Shown: positions 48,813-64,000 of the stretch, piece by piece
Layout of the letters: each line of letters opens with the position of its first letter
How positions within the stretch are numbered: the stretch's first letter is position 1
NCBI RefSeq assembly: GCF_024346675.1
Contig: NZ_AP024850.1
Span: forward strand, 248,001 to 312,000
Reading direction: 5' to 3'
DNA: 64,000 nucleotides
Origin: Photobacterium sanguinicancri
GTDB taxonomy: Bacteria > Pseudomonadota > Gammaproteobacteria > Enterobacterales > Vibrionaceae
Made by a program: the position numbers and the translations under genes
The notes under the pieces: generated by a model
Seen by the model: only the letters and a program-made list of their open reading frames with translations
The model's database searches: none
What the model was told of the DNA's origin: nothing

Positions 48813-49991
48813 TTAACTTACTTTGTGTTTTAGCTGATGAGATATGCGATCTGTCACTTCTTTCGCCCTGACTTGCCATGTTTCAGCGGCTATCAGTTGA
48901 CGCGTTTGTGTTTGGTAGTGATTGCGCTCGATTCGCCCCCAATGGCTGTAGTGGTCAATAGCCTGTAGCCATTGCTCGGTTGTGGTGGCTGTTTTAATGG
49001 CAGAGCGATAAGGCTGTGTTGCAGGAAAGTCACTGCTGATAGTGGGACAACCTGCGGCTAAATACTCTCTTAATTTTAAAGGGTTGCATGCTTGGATTTG
49101 TGGTGTGTTTTTAAAGGGTAGGATTGCCATATCCCAGTGCTGTAGATAGCGTGCAAGTTGCTCATGCGGTTGGGCTGGGAGTAAGTGAATATTGTTAAGA
49201 TCAGTCAGTGCGGAGATATCCGTATTAATGGGCCCAAGTAAATAGAAGTTAATAAGCGGCCGCTTTATGGCGAGCTCTCTTAGCAATTGTTGATCTAACC
49301 ATTGATCGATACTGCCGTAGAAGCCAATGCTCGTTCGCTTAAGGTTGATATTGGCTGGTGCGGATTGAGGCGTCGCAAATTGCGAAAGTGAAACGCCATG
49401 TGGCAGCAATATAACTGGGTTCTGTGGATTCAGTTGCTGCAATTTTGCTTGCAGCATCGGGCTGCAAGCGAAGACTAAATCAGCGCGAAGCATTAAGCGT
49501 TGCTCGGCAGCCGCGGTGGCTTGATGATCGACTCCTGCTAATGCTGAAAAGTCATCGCCACAGTAATAAATGACTAAGTCACTGTCGCAGATAGAGAGGA
49601 GATCGATAGCGCTTGGTAGTGCAGTCCAGATAACGCGTTGATAACACTTTTTAGGCAGCTGCCGTTGTAGGCTCAATTTATTTAATATTTTCAACCAAGC
49701 ATGCTGTGCCAGTGGCCAAACTAAGGGCTGAATGATTTGGGCGGGTTGTGGATTTGCTTGCTGGTGGTTTTGTATAGTGTTAACCGCTGAAGGTGTGTGG
49801 TGTTTTACGGCGTTGAACTTGGCGAATACCTTTTCCTTTATTCGCATAATGTCACGGTAGTTAAGGCTGGGTTGGCGCAGTCCTATCGAGTTAATCCAGG
49901 TCACTGGGTAGGCGTGAATGAGTTGCGAAATAATATGTTGGCTACTGGATGGGTGGCGTCCCCAGTCTTCTCCAAAAACAACAAATTCCAT
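48813..49991 (-). CDS. Glycosyltransferase, GT-B type (SypN-like position)
   Basis: 392 residues. It opens with FVVFGEDWGRHPSSSQHI, and the C-terminal half has SIGFYGSIDQWLDQQLL and PFKNTPQIQACNPLKLREYLAAGCP, where the Lys/Glu-containing loop binds the nucleotide sugar. This resembles the TuaH/GT1-like group found in export-linked loci. No membrane segments. GGAG lies eight bases before the ATG. Two bases separate it from the acetyltransferase gene; 70 bases lie before the lipoprotein gene. Confidence 0.82.
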   Translation of the reverse strand: MEFVVFGEDWGRHPSSSQHIISQLIHAYPVTWINSIGLRQPSLNYRDIMRIKEKVFAKFNAVKHHTPSAVNTIQNHQQANPQPAQIIQPLVWPLAQHAWLKILNKLSLQRQLPKKCYQRVIWTALPSAIDLLSICDSDLVIYYCGDDFSALAGVDHQATAAAEQRLMLRADLVFACSPMLQAKLQQLNPQNPVILLPHGVSLSQFATPQSAPANINLKRTSIGFYGSIDQWLDQQLLRELAIKRPLINFYLLGPINTDISALTDLNNIHLLPAQPHEQLARYLQHWDMAILPFKNTPQIQACNPLKLREYLAAGCPTISSDFPATQPYRSAIKTATTTEQWLQAIDHYSHWGRIERNHYQTQTRQLIAAETWQVRAKEVTDRISHQLKHKVS

Positions 49992-49993
49992 GT

Positions 49994-50689
49994 TCAGTAC
50001 TCCAGTTGTTTGATGACACGTGCTGGATTACCGCCAGCGAGCACTCCGCAAGGGATATCTTTTGTGACAACACTCCCCGCAGCAATGATGCTGTTTTCCC
50101 CAATGGTCACGCCAGCCATCACCATAACGCCAGTTCCTAACCAGACATTACGGCATAAATGAATATCCCCCACTTGATGCGCTAAATCAGGCTCGCCCGC
50201 TGCTCGGTCATGAGGATTGAGTGGATGTCCTGGAAATCCGGCGAGAAAGACTTTTCCAGCTAGGCGAACATTGTCATCAATCTGAATCTTGCGGCCCACA
50301 GCTAAGGTATTTTGCCAGCCAATATCGACGTTTTTACCAATGATGAGCTCTGGCGTTTTACTTCCCCACACTCGGCCACACAGGGTTGAGATCCCTGAGA
50401 TACGGCAGTCATCGCCAAGGGTGATATGTAGTTGCCCTAAGATTTGCGGCATCCCTGAGTACAATTGAAGTTGTGTAGGGCGGGAGAGTACTTGTGATAG
50501 AAAAAGTGGCGTGTAATAGCCTTTTTGTAAGCACCAAGCAAATAGGTTTTTGAGCGAGAGGTGACACTGATAAAGACTAGCGTGGAAAAATGGGATCACA
50601 GGGAAAGCATAACCACGGAAAGTGCGAGCACTGTGCTTTAATTTAGAGAGTTGGACTGGCGTTAAGTGTTGTTTTAGTAATGCACGCAT
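49994..50689 (-). CDS. Hexapeptide-repeat acyltransferase (SypM-like)
   Basis: 231 residues. Residues 95-220 are a left-handed beta-helix with repeated hexapeptides (LIIGKNVDIGWQNTLAVG and GTGVMVMAGVTIGENSIIAAG) and the closing GNPARVIKQL typical of the WbbJ/CysE-like O-acetyltransferases. It probably acetylates a sugar of the repeat unit. AAGGAG precedes the ATG. It lies between the O-antigen-ligase-type gene and a glycosyltransferase gene. Confidence 0.88.
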   Translation of the reverse strand: MRALLKQHLTPVQLSKLKHSARTFRGYAFPVIPFFHASLYQCHLSLKNLFAWCLQKGYYTPLFLSQVLSRPTQLQLYSGMPQILGQLHITLGDDCRISGISTLCGRVWGSKTPELIIGKNVDIGWQNTLAVGRKIQIDDNVRLAGKVFLAGFPGHPLNPHDRAAGEPDLAHQVGDIHLCRNVWLGTGVMVMAGVTIGENSIIAAGSVVTKDIPCGVLAGGNPARVIKQLEY

Positions 50690-50707
50690 AGTGCCTCTCC
50701 TTAATAA

Positions 50708-52015
50708 TTAAATATGCTTAGTTAGCCGATGCAAAGCGAGTAATAGGGCGATTAAAATATAAATCGGCCAGGTCGTGCCTTGAGTAAGAAAGGTGCCACC
50801 GACACAAAATGACAGCAGTCCCAGCCATAACCCTTGTGCAAAGGGGGCCATATAGTGTTGAGATAAACGTTGCAGTAACTGATAACTCAACCTAAGGGCA
50901 CCTATAACCATAAGCAGGAATAGTACCAACCCGACAAAACCCGTTTCGGACAGTATTTGGAGCCAAGTACTGTGTACAGCATGGTTTTTACCATCCCAAT
51001 GGGGGGAATAGAGGTAGTAGTTAAAATAGAAGTTATCAAGCCCGACACCTGTAAATGGATGATTGAGCGCCATTCGCCATGCTGCCTGCCAAGCATAAAT
51101 CCGCCCCATCGCTGATTCATCGACCCCAGATTCTGCAGCGCCACCAGATGCGCGATCGCTGATCCCTGCGAGTGCAATAAGTGCAATACCCCCTATCGCA
51201 GTGATGATAGTGGGTAAAACAAACGAGCGGCTTTTGAGCACGAGAATGGTAAAGATACCGCAACCAATGCCGAGTAATCCGCCACGACTTTGTGTTGCGA
51301 TCACCCCGATGATTAAGATGACGAGAATCACAGCGCAACATGCGCGTAGCCAGACTTTTCCATTGAAGGTATAGGCGAGTGCGAAGGCGACAGGAAATTG
51401 TAAAACTAACGCGAGATCATTGGGGTCGCCGAGCATCGAGCCGATATCTCGGCTAATGGTGACACGTGTGCCTTCCACTAAACCTATGCCATTGGCTTTA
51501 TTCATAATGGCGAGCACAGCAATCGCAAGTCCACTTATGAGTAAGAAGAAAGGCACAATCTTAAGCTGGCTTAATTGGGTGGGTAGCCAAGCAATCGCAA
51601 AAACCATGATAAGGATCTTGATGAAATTACCATTGAAGTTGGCAAAGGCTTCTGCGCGGTTGGTGGCCAAGAAGCAACATACCAAGACCCAGCAACTAAA
51701 AAGGATAAGATAGGTTTGCAAAGGGTGCCATTCAAGTTTGTCGCGACTTAGCCAAAGTTGCCAGAATAGCCCTGCTAAGCTTGCCAATGCTAGCAGCTGA
51801 GGGATTTTGAAAGGCATAAGTACAGGGAAGGCTTCGTGAATCCGAAAGTATGAAAAGATGATAAATCCTAAGCACACCCAAAAGGCTTGGTTTATCACAA
51901 AGGGTAAGATAAACAACACGCCAGCAACGAGCACGATATTGCCTTGTTTGTACCAAGCGATCACGAACAAGAGACTGCAAATGAAGGCGAGTAATTGCTG
52001 CTTTGCTATAGCCAT
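50708..52015 (-). CDS. O-antigen ligase/Wzy-type polymerase membrane protein (SypL-like)
   Basis: 435 residues from the chosen start, with about 11-12 transmembrane segments. The Wzy_C region holds ATQSRGGLLG and the large periplasmic loop HPFTGVGLDNFYFNYYLYSP with HSTWLQILSETGFVG, both typical of ligases and polymerases. It should polymerise or ligate the flipped repeat units at the periplasmic face. The ATG at 52015 follows GAGG by five bases; the frame to 52102 lies in the flippase gene. It overlaps the flippase gene by 10 bases. Confidence 0.87.
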   Translation of the reverse strand: MAIAKQQLLAFICSLLFVIAWYKQGNIVLVAGVLFILPFVINQAFWVCLGFIIFSYFRIHEAFPVLMPFKIPQLLALASLAGLFWQLWLSRDKLEWHPLQTYLILFSCWVLVCCFLATNRAEAFANFNGNFIKILIMVFAIAWLPTQLSQLKIVPFFLLISGLAIAVLAIMNKANGIGLVEGTRVTISRDIGSMLGDPNDLALVLQFPVAFALAYTFNGKVWLRACCAVILVILIIGVIATQSRGGLLGIGCGIFTILVLKSRSFVLPTIITAIGGIALIALAGISDRASGGAAESGVDESAMGRIYAWQAAWRMALNHPFTGVGLDNFYFNYYLYSPHWDGKNHAVHSTWLQILSETGFVGLVLFLLMVIGALRLSYQLLQRLSQHYMAPFAQGLWLGLLSFCVGGTFLTQGTTWPIYILIALLLALHRLTKHI

Positions 52016-53382
52016 GAGCGCCTCATGACTTGAGTTTGTTGCCATAAAGTCATTCGCCATGGCCAAATAACCGATGACATTAGCATGAGTGTGATTAGAC
52101 ACTTGATGCTGAACGAGCCCCAGTAATGGGCAATAAGTAGCAAGATAATAAAAAGATAACTAATGAGTAAGCGCACTTTGGGGTAAGGGAGCGGCAATAG
52201 TCTTTGGCTCCATGTATAAAAGAGAGCGAGTCGAAGCAATTGGACACTGACTCCTCCAATTAATAAGGCGGACAGCCCCCATATGGGAAATATAGAAAAA
52301 ATGATAGTGATAGCAACGATAGCGCTTATCACATTAATCAATAGAACACTTCGTCCATCCTCTTGCTGATAGCAACCCATATTTAAGTAGGTTGATGCTT
52401 GTTTTAGCATCATCATAGTGGCCAATATCGGTAAAATATCAGCGCTTGCATGAAAATCATTAGGAAGCCAATACGTTAGAAACATCGGACCTATAGTGAT
52501 GACGCCTGCAGCAATTAGGCTGCTTAATTGGCAAGCGCTGATACTGACGAGTGCTGCATGAGCAATTCCTGTTGAACAATTAATAAAGCTGAATCGTTTC
52601 GGGAACCACCACAAGCCCAAAGGTTCAAGTAGAAGACTTGCCGCCATGGCCCACTGCATTGCGATCGCATAAGTGGCTAATTCAGCCAAGCTGAGCATGT
52701 CGGCTATTGCCCAGCGCTCAATGCCTAATGTCATAAAAGCCAATAGTCCGGCAAGGGTGATTGCTCGCCCATAACGTATTAGGCGTTTTAAATGATAGAG
52801 CCCAGGGCGAGGTAAATGAGGGGATAGGTAGATAAGTTGAATAAATTGGCCAATAAGCCCTGCAGCCATAATGCCGTTGATGCCGTAGCGTGGCGCAAGC
52901 AATACAATCAATATTGCTTGGCTAAATGAGAAGAGCAGTAATGCGGTGACAAATTGTTTGGGCTTGTGGGCGAGACGTAACTTAGTTAAAGGGACGGTAC
53001 AAACCGCATTTAAGCATAAATTAACCACTAAACAATAAAGGGAGAACAGCGGAGGTGACCCAGGTAACCAGTCTTGGATGGTGGTGATGTTTGTAATGAA
53101 TAGAAGCGAAGATCCACCGCAGATAAGAAGCAATACGCCTAAAGCGCCACTTAATAATTCATTTCTTTTTATCGCGCTGTCATGAGCAAAGCGACAGAGC
53201 GCATCTGGAATACCAAAAGTGACTATTAACGATAGACACGTGATTAATGTAATTAATACATCTAGTCGACCATACTCTGTCGTGCCTAACCATTGGGTAA
53301 CCCAAGGCTGTAATAATAAGCCAACTAACTTACTTGTGATTAAGGCTATGCCATAAATAAGTACGGTTAAAGGTGCATTCAT
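52006..53382 (-). CDS. Wzx-type polysaccharide flippase (SypK-like)
   Basis: 458 residues and 12-14 predicted membrane segments of the MOP/PST flippase family. The opening PLTVLIYGIALITSKLVGLL and GTTEYGRLDVLITLI are characteristic. It should move lipid-linked repeat units across the inner membrane. First gene of the minus-strand block; the divergent region to the plus-strand GT2 gene (53383-53610) is the likely promoter area. The ribosome site (AGG, 8 bases before ATG) is weak. Confidence 0.88.
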   Translation of the reverse strand: MNAPLTVLIYGIALITSKLVGLLLQPWVTQWLGTTEYGRLDVLITLITCLSLIVTFGIPDALCRFAHDSAIKRNELLSGALGVLLLICGGSSLLFITNITTIQDWLPGSPPLFSLYCLVVNLCLNAVCTVPLTKLRLAHKPKQFVTALLLFSFSQAILIVLLAPRYGINGIMAAGLIGQFIQLIYLSPHLPRPGLYHLKRLIRYGRAITLAGLLAFMTLGIERWAIADMLSLAELATYAIAMQWAMAASLLLEPLGLWWFPKRFSFINCSTGIAHAALVSISACQLSSLIAAGVITIGPMFLTYWLPNDFHASADILPILATMMMLKQASTYLNMGCYQQEDGRSVLLINVISAIVAITIIFSIFPIWGLSALLIGGVSVQLLRLALFYTWSQRLLPLPYPKVRLLISYLFIILLLIAHYWGSFSIKCLITLMLMSSVIWPWRMTLWQQTQVMRRSWL

Positions 53383-53610
53383 TGCGTCGACCTAATTCTA
53401 AGTTAATCGCAAAATGCAGTTAGTATTGCAAGTTGAGCCTCAAGATGAGGGGCAAATCTAAATTACGAAAGATCATGCGCAGGACTTACTAACGGCATCG
53501 TATGTAAAGTGAATCTGTCCTGGGGGAGATACAAGTTTGATGCCACAAGTCTGCTGGCTTATAGATTGCATAAGGTTGGAGATACTTATGACGTAAGTGA
53601 GGAGATAGGT
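53383..53610. promoter_or_regulatory. Divergent intergenic region of the polysaccharide locus
   Basis: This 228-base stretch separates the first minus-strand gene from the plus-strand GT2 gene. It holds a CCTCA-AGA-TGAGG hairpin (53438-53450). A frame open from GTG 53509 into the GT2 gene is probably not translated. No clear sigma54 or ops/JUMPstart motif was found. Confidence 0.45.
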
Positions 53611-54537
53611 ATGAATAATGAAATCGGCGTGAGTGTGGTTATTCCTAACTACAACTGTTTATCGTCGTTACCTCGGGCCATTGACAGTATTCGAATTCAA
53701 GGGATGAAGACTGAGATTATTGTTGTAGATGATGGTTCGACAGATGGCTCTCGTGAGTGGCTGTTAACGCAAGACGATATCAAAGTCATACACAGCCAGC
53801 GCATTGGAGCTTCTGCTGCAAGAAATTTGGCGATCACTCATTGCATGCACGAACTTATTGCCTTTCTTGATGCAGATGATTATTGGATGGAAGCTAAACT
53901 ACGACATCAATTAGCCTTACATCAATTGTCTCCGGAGATAACCTTCAGTTTTAGCGATTATCAGCATGTCACAGAGCAAGGATCTAAAATCATTGGCTGC
54001 TTTGATTTTTGGCCGCGTTTTAATGTATTCATTAATCAAAAAGAGCCCCACCGGATTGAAGGGGCTCTATTTCCTCTTATATTTGCAGAGAACGTAGTGG
54101 GAACAAGTACAGTTATTGCCAATAAAGCCGCACTAATGGCTGTGGGTGGTTTTGATGAGAATTTGCGCTCAGCATCTGATTGGGATTTATGGTTGAAATT
54201 GGCACAACGAGGATCAGTTGGCATTGTTAACCGAGAGCTTTGTCATTATGTATCTGATCGTGTTGGTGCGATCAGCAGAGACCAACAGACTCGGCTGAAA
54301 GCGATGAAAGCCATTCTATGGCGACATACTGGGGCGATAAAGCGTCATCCTTCAGCCTTGATTGCGGGTTATAGTCGCTGGGTGTTGGGTATTGCGGAGT
54401 ATAACCGTAGTCAGCAGGCGTATATATTGGCTTTCTTACAGCAAACACTGGCTTGTTGTACTCAACCTAATCGTCGACATTTCCGAGCTATGGGCGGTGA
54501 CATACTTCGTATATTGATGGTTAAAAGGGCAGAATAA
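53611..54537 (+). CDS. Family 2 glycosyltransferase
   Basis: 308 residues, GT-A fold. VSVVIPNYNCLSSLPRAIDS is followed by VVDDGSTDGS, the first acidic motif, and FLDADDYW with the DxD-type metal ligand; FDENLRSASDWDLWLKLA is the ED-type catalytic region. It has no membrane segments. The open frame starts at GTG 53509, but GGAG precedes the ATG at 53611 and the family begins here. It is divergent from the flippase gene and forms the right edge of the locus, 450 bases before the rRNA operon. Sugar specificity is unknown. Confidence 0.88.
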   Translation: MNNEIGVSVVIPNYNCLSSLPRAIDSIRIQGMKTEIIVVDDGSTDGSREWLLTQDDIKVIHSQRIGASAARNLAITHCMHELIAFLDADDYWMEAKLRHQLALHQLSPEITFSFSDYQHVTEQGSKIIGCFDFWPRFNVFINQKEPHRIEGALFPLIFAENVVGTSTVIANKAALMAVGGFDENLRSASDWDLWLKLAQRGSVGIVNRELCHYVSDRVGAISRDQQTRLKAMKAILWRHTGAIKRHPSALIAGYSRWVLGIAEYNRSQQAYILAFLQQTLACCTQPNRRHFRAMGGDILRILMVKRAE

Positions 54538-54587
54538 ACCCTTCTGTCTATTATCTGTTCGCTCGGTTGTTTTTTTTAATTTTCTGC

Positions 54588-54615
54588 TTGCCAGCAGGAA
54601 AGTAATCTCTATAAT
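54588..54615 (+). promoter_or_regulatory. rRNA operon 1 promoter P1
   Basis: TTGCCA (54588-54593), 16 bases, TATAAT (54610-54615). An AT-rich TTTTTTTAATTTT stretch directly upstream looks like an UP element for the RNA polymerase alpha subunit. Confidence 0.75.
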
Positions 54616-54712
54616 GCCGCCTCACTGACACGGAGAGCTGCTTCTCAAAACGAGATGACTAGCAACGAGTTAGTACGGTGAAAGCCTTTAAAAATAAAGT
54701 TTCAAAAAGTGT

Positions 54713-54740
54713 TTGACACTTACCTTGATTTCTTTAGAAT
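54713..54740 (+). promoter_or_regulatory. rRNA operon 1 promoter P2
   Basis: TTGACA (54713-54718), 16 bases, TAGAAT (54735-54740), about 125 bases after P1, the usual P1-P2 layout. Confidence 0.7.
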
Positions 54741-54774
54741 GGCGCACCTCTTCAGAGCGAAAGCAACGAAGAAA

Positions 54775-54787
54775 AGCTCTTTAACAA
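54775..54787 (+). promoter_or_regulatory. boxA antitermination site, rRNA operon 1 leader
   Basis: AGCTCTTTAACAA matches the boxA consensus TGCTCTTTAACA at all but the first position. NusB-S10 would bind here. Confidence 0.75.
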
Positions 54788-54792
54788 TTTGA

Positions 54793-54814
54793 CCATGCAA
54801 TCTGTGTGGGCACT
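54793..54814 (+). other. 16S precursor processing stem, 5' strand
   Basis: The 22 bases pair with 56567-56588 after the 16S gene at about 20 of 22 positions. This is the expected RNase III stem that loops out 16S rRNA. Confidence 0.7.
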
Positions 54815-54999
54815 CGTGAAATGAATAGTCAAAACTGTTCATTGTTACTTTTTAAGTGACAATGAATTTGGCATCAATGAACTGAGTGACCAATACAAAA
54901 CTTAAGTTTACTTAAGCTTTGGCACAGTCAATTCGAATATAATGACTAGCTTCTAGTTATCGATATTCAATCAGTATTCATTGAGCCATCAAAAACTTT

Positions 55000-56542
<1,543 letters not shown>

Positions 56543-56640
56543 AACGATAGACTGCTTGTTTGATGCAGTGTCCACACAGATTGCTTGGTTAAAATGTAAA
56601 AGAGTGAAAAATCATTAGTGATTTTTCAAGAAAGTACTTA

Positions 56641-56716
56641 GTCCCGTTCGTCTAGAGGCCTAGGACACCGCCCTTTCACGGCGGTAACAGGGGTTCGACT
56701 CCCCTACGGGACGCCA
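56641..56716 (+). tRNA. tRNA-Glu (anticodon TTC) in the operon 1 spacer
   Basis: A 76-base cloverleaf with acceptor GTCCCGT/ACGGGAC, anticodon loop CTTTCAC (anticodon at 56675-56677), T-arm GGGGTTCGACTCCCC and encoded CCA end. It lies in the 16S-23S spacer. Confidence 0.97.
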
Positions 56717-56775
56717 CTTTCTAAAAACATTCGCTTGAGTGTAATTAGAAAGTGGATGTCTACGGACAAACACAA

Positions 56776-56787
56776 TGCTCTTTAACA
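56776..56787 (+). promoter_or_regulatory. boxA in the operon 1 16S-23S spacer
   Basis: TGCTCTTTAACA, an exact boxA match, upstream of 23S. Confidence 0.75.
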
Positions 56788-56995
56788 ATCTGGAAAGCTG
56801 ACTAGTAAATTCAATCGAATGATTGAATTACAATAGTTTTTATCTTTAATGATAAAAACGAGTTCTCAAAACAACACACATTCAAGTGTCTTGTGTAGAG
56901 TCCGGCGAAAAACCAATGTCCTCATTTTTCTTGATCGGAAATGAGTGACGATAAAACCTTGGTTGTTTGAACATACAGACCTCTTGGGGTTGTAT

Positions 56996-59887
<2,892 letters not shown>

Positions 59888-60009
59888 TACAACACCCAAG
59901 GGGTTTTACGGACTCCATAAACGCTTGAATGCGTGTTAAGAACGATATTGTAACTAGTTAGATTTTCCCAGATTGTATCTTCCGCCAACGGCGTAAGATA
60001 AACCGAATT

Positions 60010-60128
60010 TGCTTGGCGACCATAGCATTATGGACCCACCTGATCCCATGCCGAACTCAGTAGTGAAACGTAATAGCGCCGATGGTAGTGTGGGGTCTCC
60101 CCATGTGAGAGTAGGTCATCGCCAGGCT
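60010..60128 (+). rRNA. rrf: 5S ribosomal RNA, operon 1
   Basis: 119 bases from TGCTTGGCGACCATAGC to CATCGCCAGGCT; the two ends pair as helix I. CCATGCCGAACTCAGTAG is the conserved loop. Confidence 0.95.
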
Positions 60129-60485
60129 TTAATTTCGACTTGTCTCAATGAGACGAGTCAACATAATGTTTTGTGTGAATTACATAGAATTTTATGTTGA
60201 CTTTCAAAGTAGAAAGCGTATTATACGCCTCCTGCTTAAGTGTTAAGGCACTGAAAGCAAAGCTCTTTAATAATTTGACCATGCAATCTGTGTGGGCACT
60301 CGTGAAATGAATAGTCAAAACTGTTCATTGTGACTTTTTAAGTAACAATGAATTTGGCATCAATGAACTGAGTGACCAATACAAAACTTAAGTTTACTTA
60401 AGCTTTGGCACAGTCAATTCGAATATCATGACTAGCTTCTAGTTATCGATATTCAATCAGTATTCATTGAGCCATCAAAAACTTT
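60129..60485 (+). other. Region between tandem rRNA operons
   Basis: It contains a G-U-containing hairpin (GACTTGTCT / AGACGAGTC, 60137-60159) that may end operon 1, a promoter (next entry), boxA at 60261-60273 and a leader nearly identical to that of operon 1. No protein gene is seen. Confidence 0.6.
60197..60224 (+). promoter_or_regulatory. rRNA operon 2 promoter
   Basis: TTGACT (60197-60202), 16 bases, TATTAT (60219-60224). Only this promoter is evident; operon 1 has two. Confidence 0.65.
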
Positions 60486-62028
<1,543 letters not shown>

Positions 62029-62363
62029 AACGATAGACTGCTTGTTTGATGCAGTGTCCACACAGATTGCTTGGTAAATTAGTTTTAGAAATAGCGAAAG
62101 CGCTAATGAATGACTTCGGTTATTGATTAACGCTTTTTGCGTTATGCTCTTTAACAATCTGGAAAGCTGACTAGTAAATTGAATCAATAGATTCAATTAC
62201 AATAGTTTTTATCTTTAATGATAAAAACGAGTTCTCAAAACAACACACATTCAAGTGTCTTGTGTAGAGTCCGGCGAAAAACCAATGTCCTCATTTTTCT
62301 TGATCGGAAATGAGTGACGATAAACCTTGGTTGTTTGAACATACAGACCTCTTGGGGTTGTAT
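62029..62363 (+). other. 16S-23S spacer of operon 2 without a tRNA gene
   Basis: 335 bases, against 453 in operon 1. The tRNA-Glu block is replaced by a short stretch (62080-62140) with GCGAAAGCGC- and AACGC/GCGTT-type hairpins; boxA TGCTCTTTAACA is at 62145-62156. The rest is almost identical to operon 1. Confidence 0.8.

Positions 62364-64000
<1,637 letters not shown>

Noticed and set aside
53509..53610. N-terminal extension of the GT2 protein from GTG 53509
   Set aside because: It has no ribosome site or similarity to the family N-terminus; the ATG at 53611 has GGAG at proper spacing.
36900..54537. Prophage, transposon or CRISPR content in the accessory region
   Set aside because: No integrase, transposase, repeat-spacer array, tRNA-end duplication or insertion-sequence ends were seen.

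Overview
The window reads as a chromosomal segment of a gamma-proteobacterium of the Vibrionaceae, most likely Photobacterium or a close relative. The crp-yhfA-prkB-yheU-yheT ... yheS-kefGB-yheV-slyD-slyX-fkpA-yheO-tusDCB-rpsL synteny is the enterobacterial/vibrio one. The 16S genes have Vibrionaceae-type variable regions, and the protein lengths match E. coli/Vibrio orthologues. Genus assignment is inference from memory of 16S signatures, not a database search.

Layout. (1) 1-9.3 kb: the end of a DUF1338 gene, crp divergent from yhfA with a CRP site between them, prkB, yheU, yheT, a MocR-type regulator divergent from a LysE exporter with a large dyad between them, a TIGR02444 gene and yheS. 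(2) 9.4-17.2 kb: kefGB-yheV-slyD, slyX and a WD40 lipoprotein on the other strand, fkpA, then yheO-tusDCB. (3) 17.2-22.8 kb: the str operon (rpsL-rpsG-fusA-tuf) behind a clear TTGACA-N17-TAAAAT promoter, then bfd-bfr for iron storage. (4) 22.9-36.9 kb: the S10, spc and alpha operons in canonical order (26 ribosomal protein genes plus secY and rpoA) with terminators and leader structures between operons.

(5) 36.9-54.5 kb: an accessory polysaccharide locus lying between the alpha operon and the rRNA operons. Thirteen minus-strand genes are flanked by two plus-strand glycosyltransferase genes. Their order resembles the syp locus of Vibrio fischeri in two rearranged blocks: K-L-M-N-(lipoprotein)-O-P-Q/R, then A-B-C-D-E. 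It encodes a flippase, an O-antigen-ligase/polymerase-type protein, an acetyltransferase, glycosyltransferases, a Wzz-type chain-length protein, a priming sugar transferase, a Wza-type exporter, an OmpA-like lipoprotein and a partner switch (a STAS protein and a kinase/receiver/PP2C protein). No SypF/SypG-like sensor kinase or sigma54 activator is present. The GT2 and priming transferase are fused into one protein, and the exporter has about eight SLBB-like repeats with an internal duplication. This is the most distinctive part of the window.

(6) 54.5-64 kb: two tandem rRNA operons. The first is 16S-tRNA-Glu-23S-5S with two promoters. The second has a shorter 16S-23S spacer without a tRNA, and its 23S runs off the window end.
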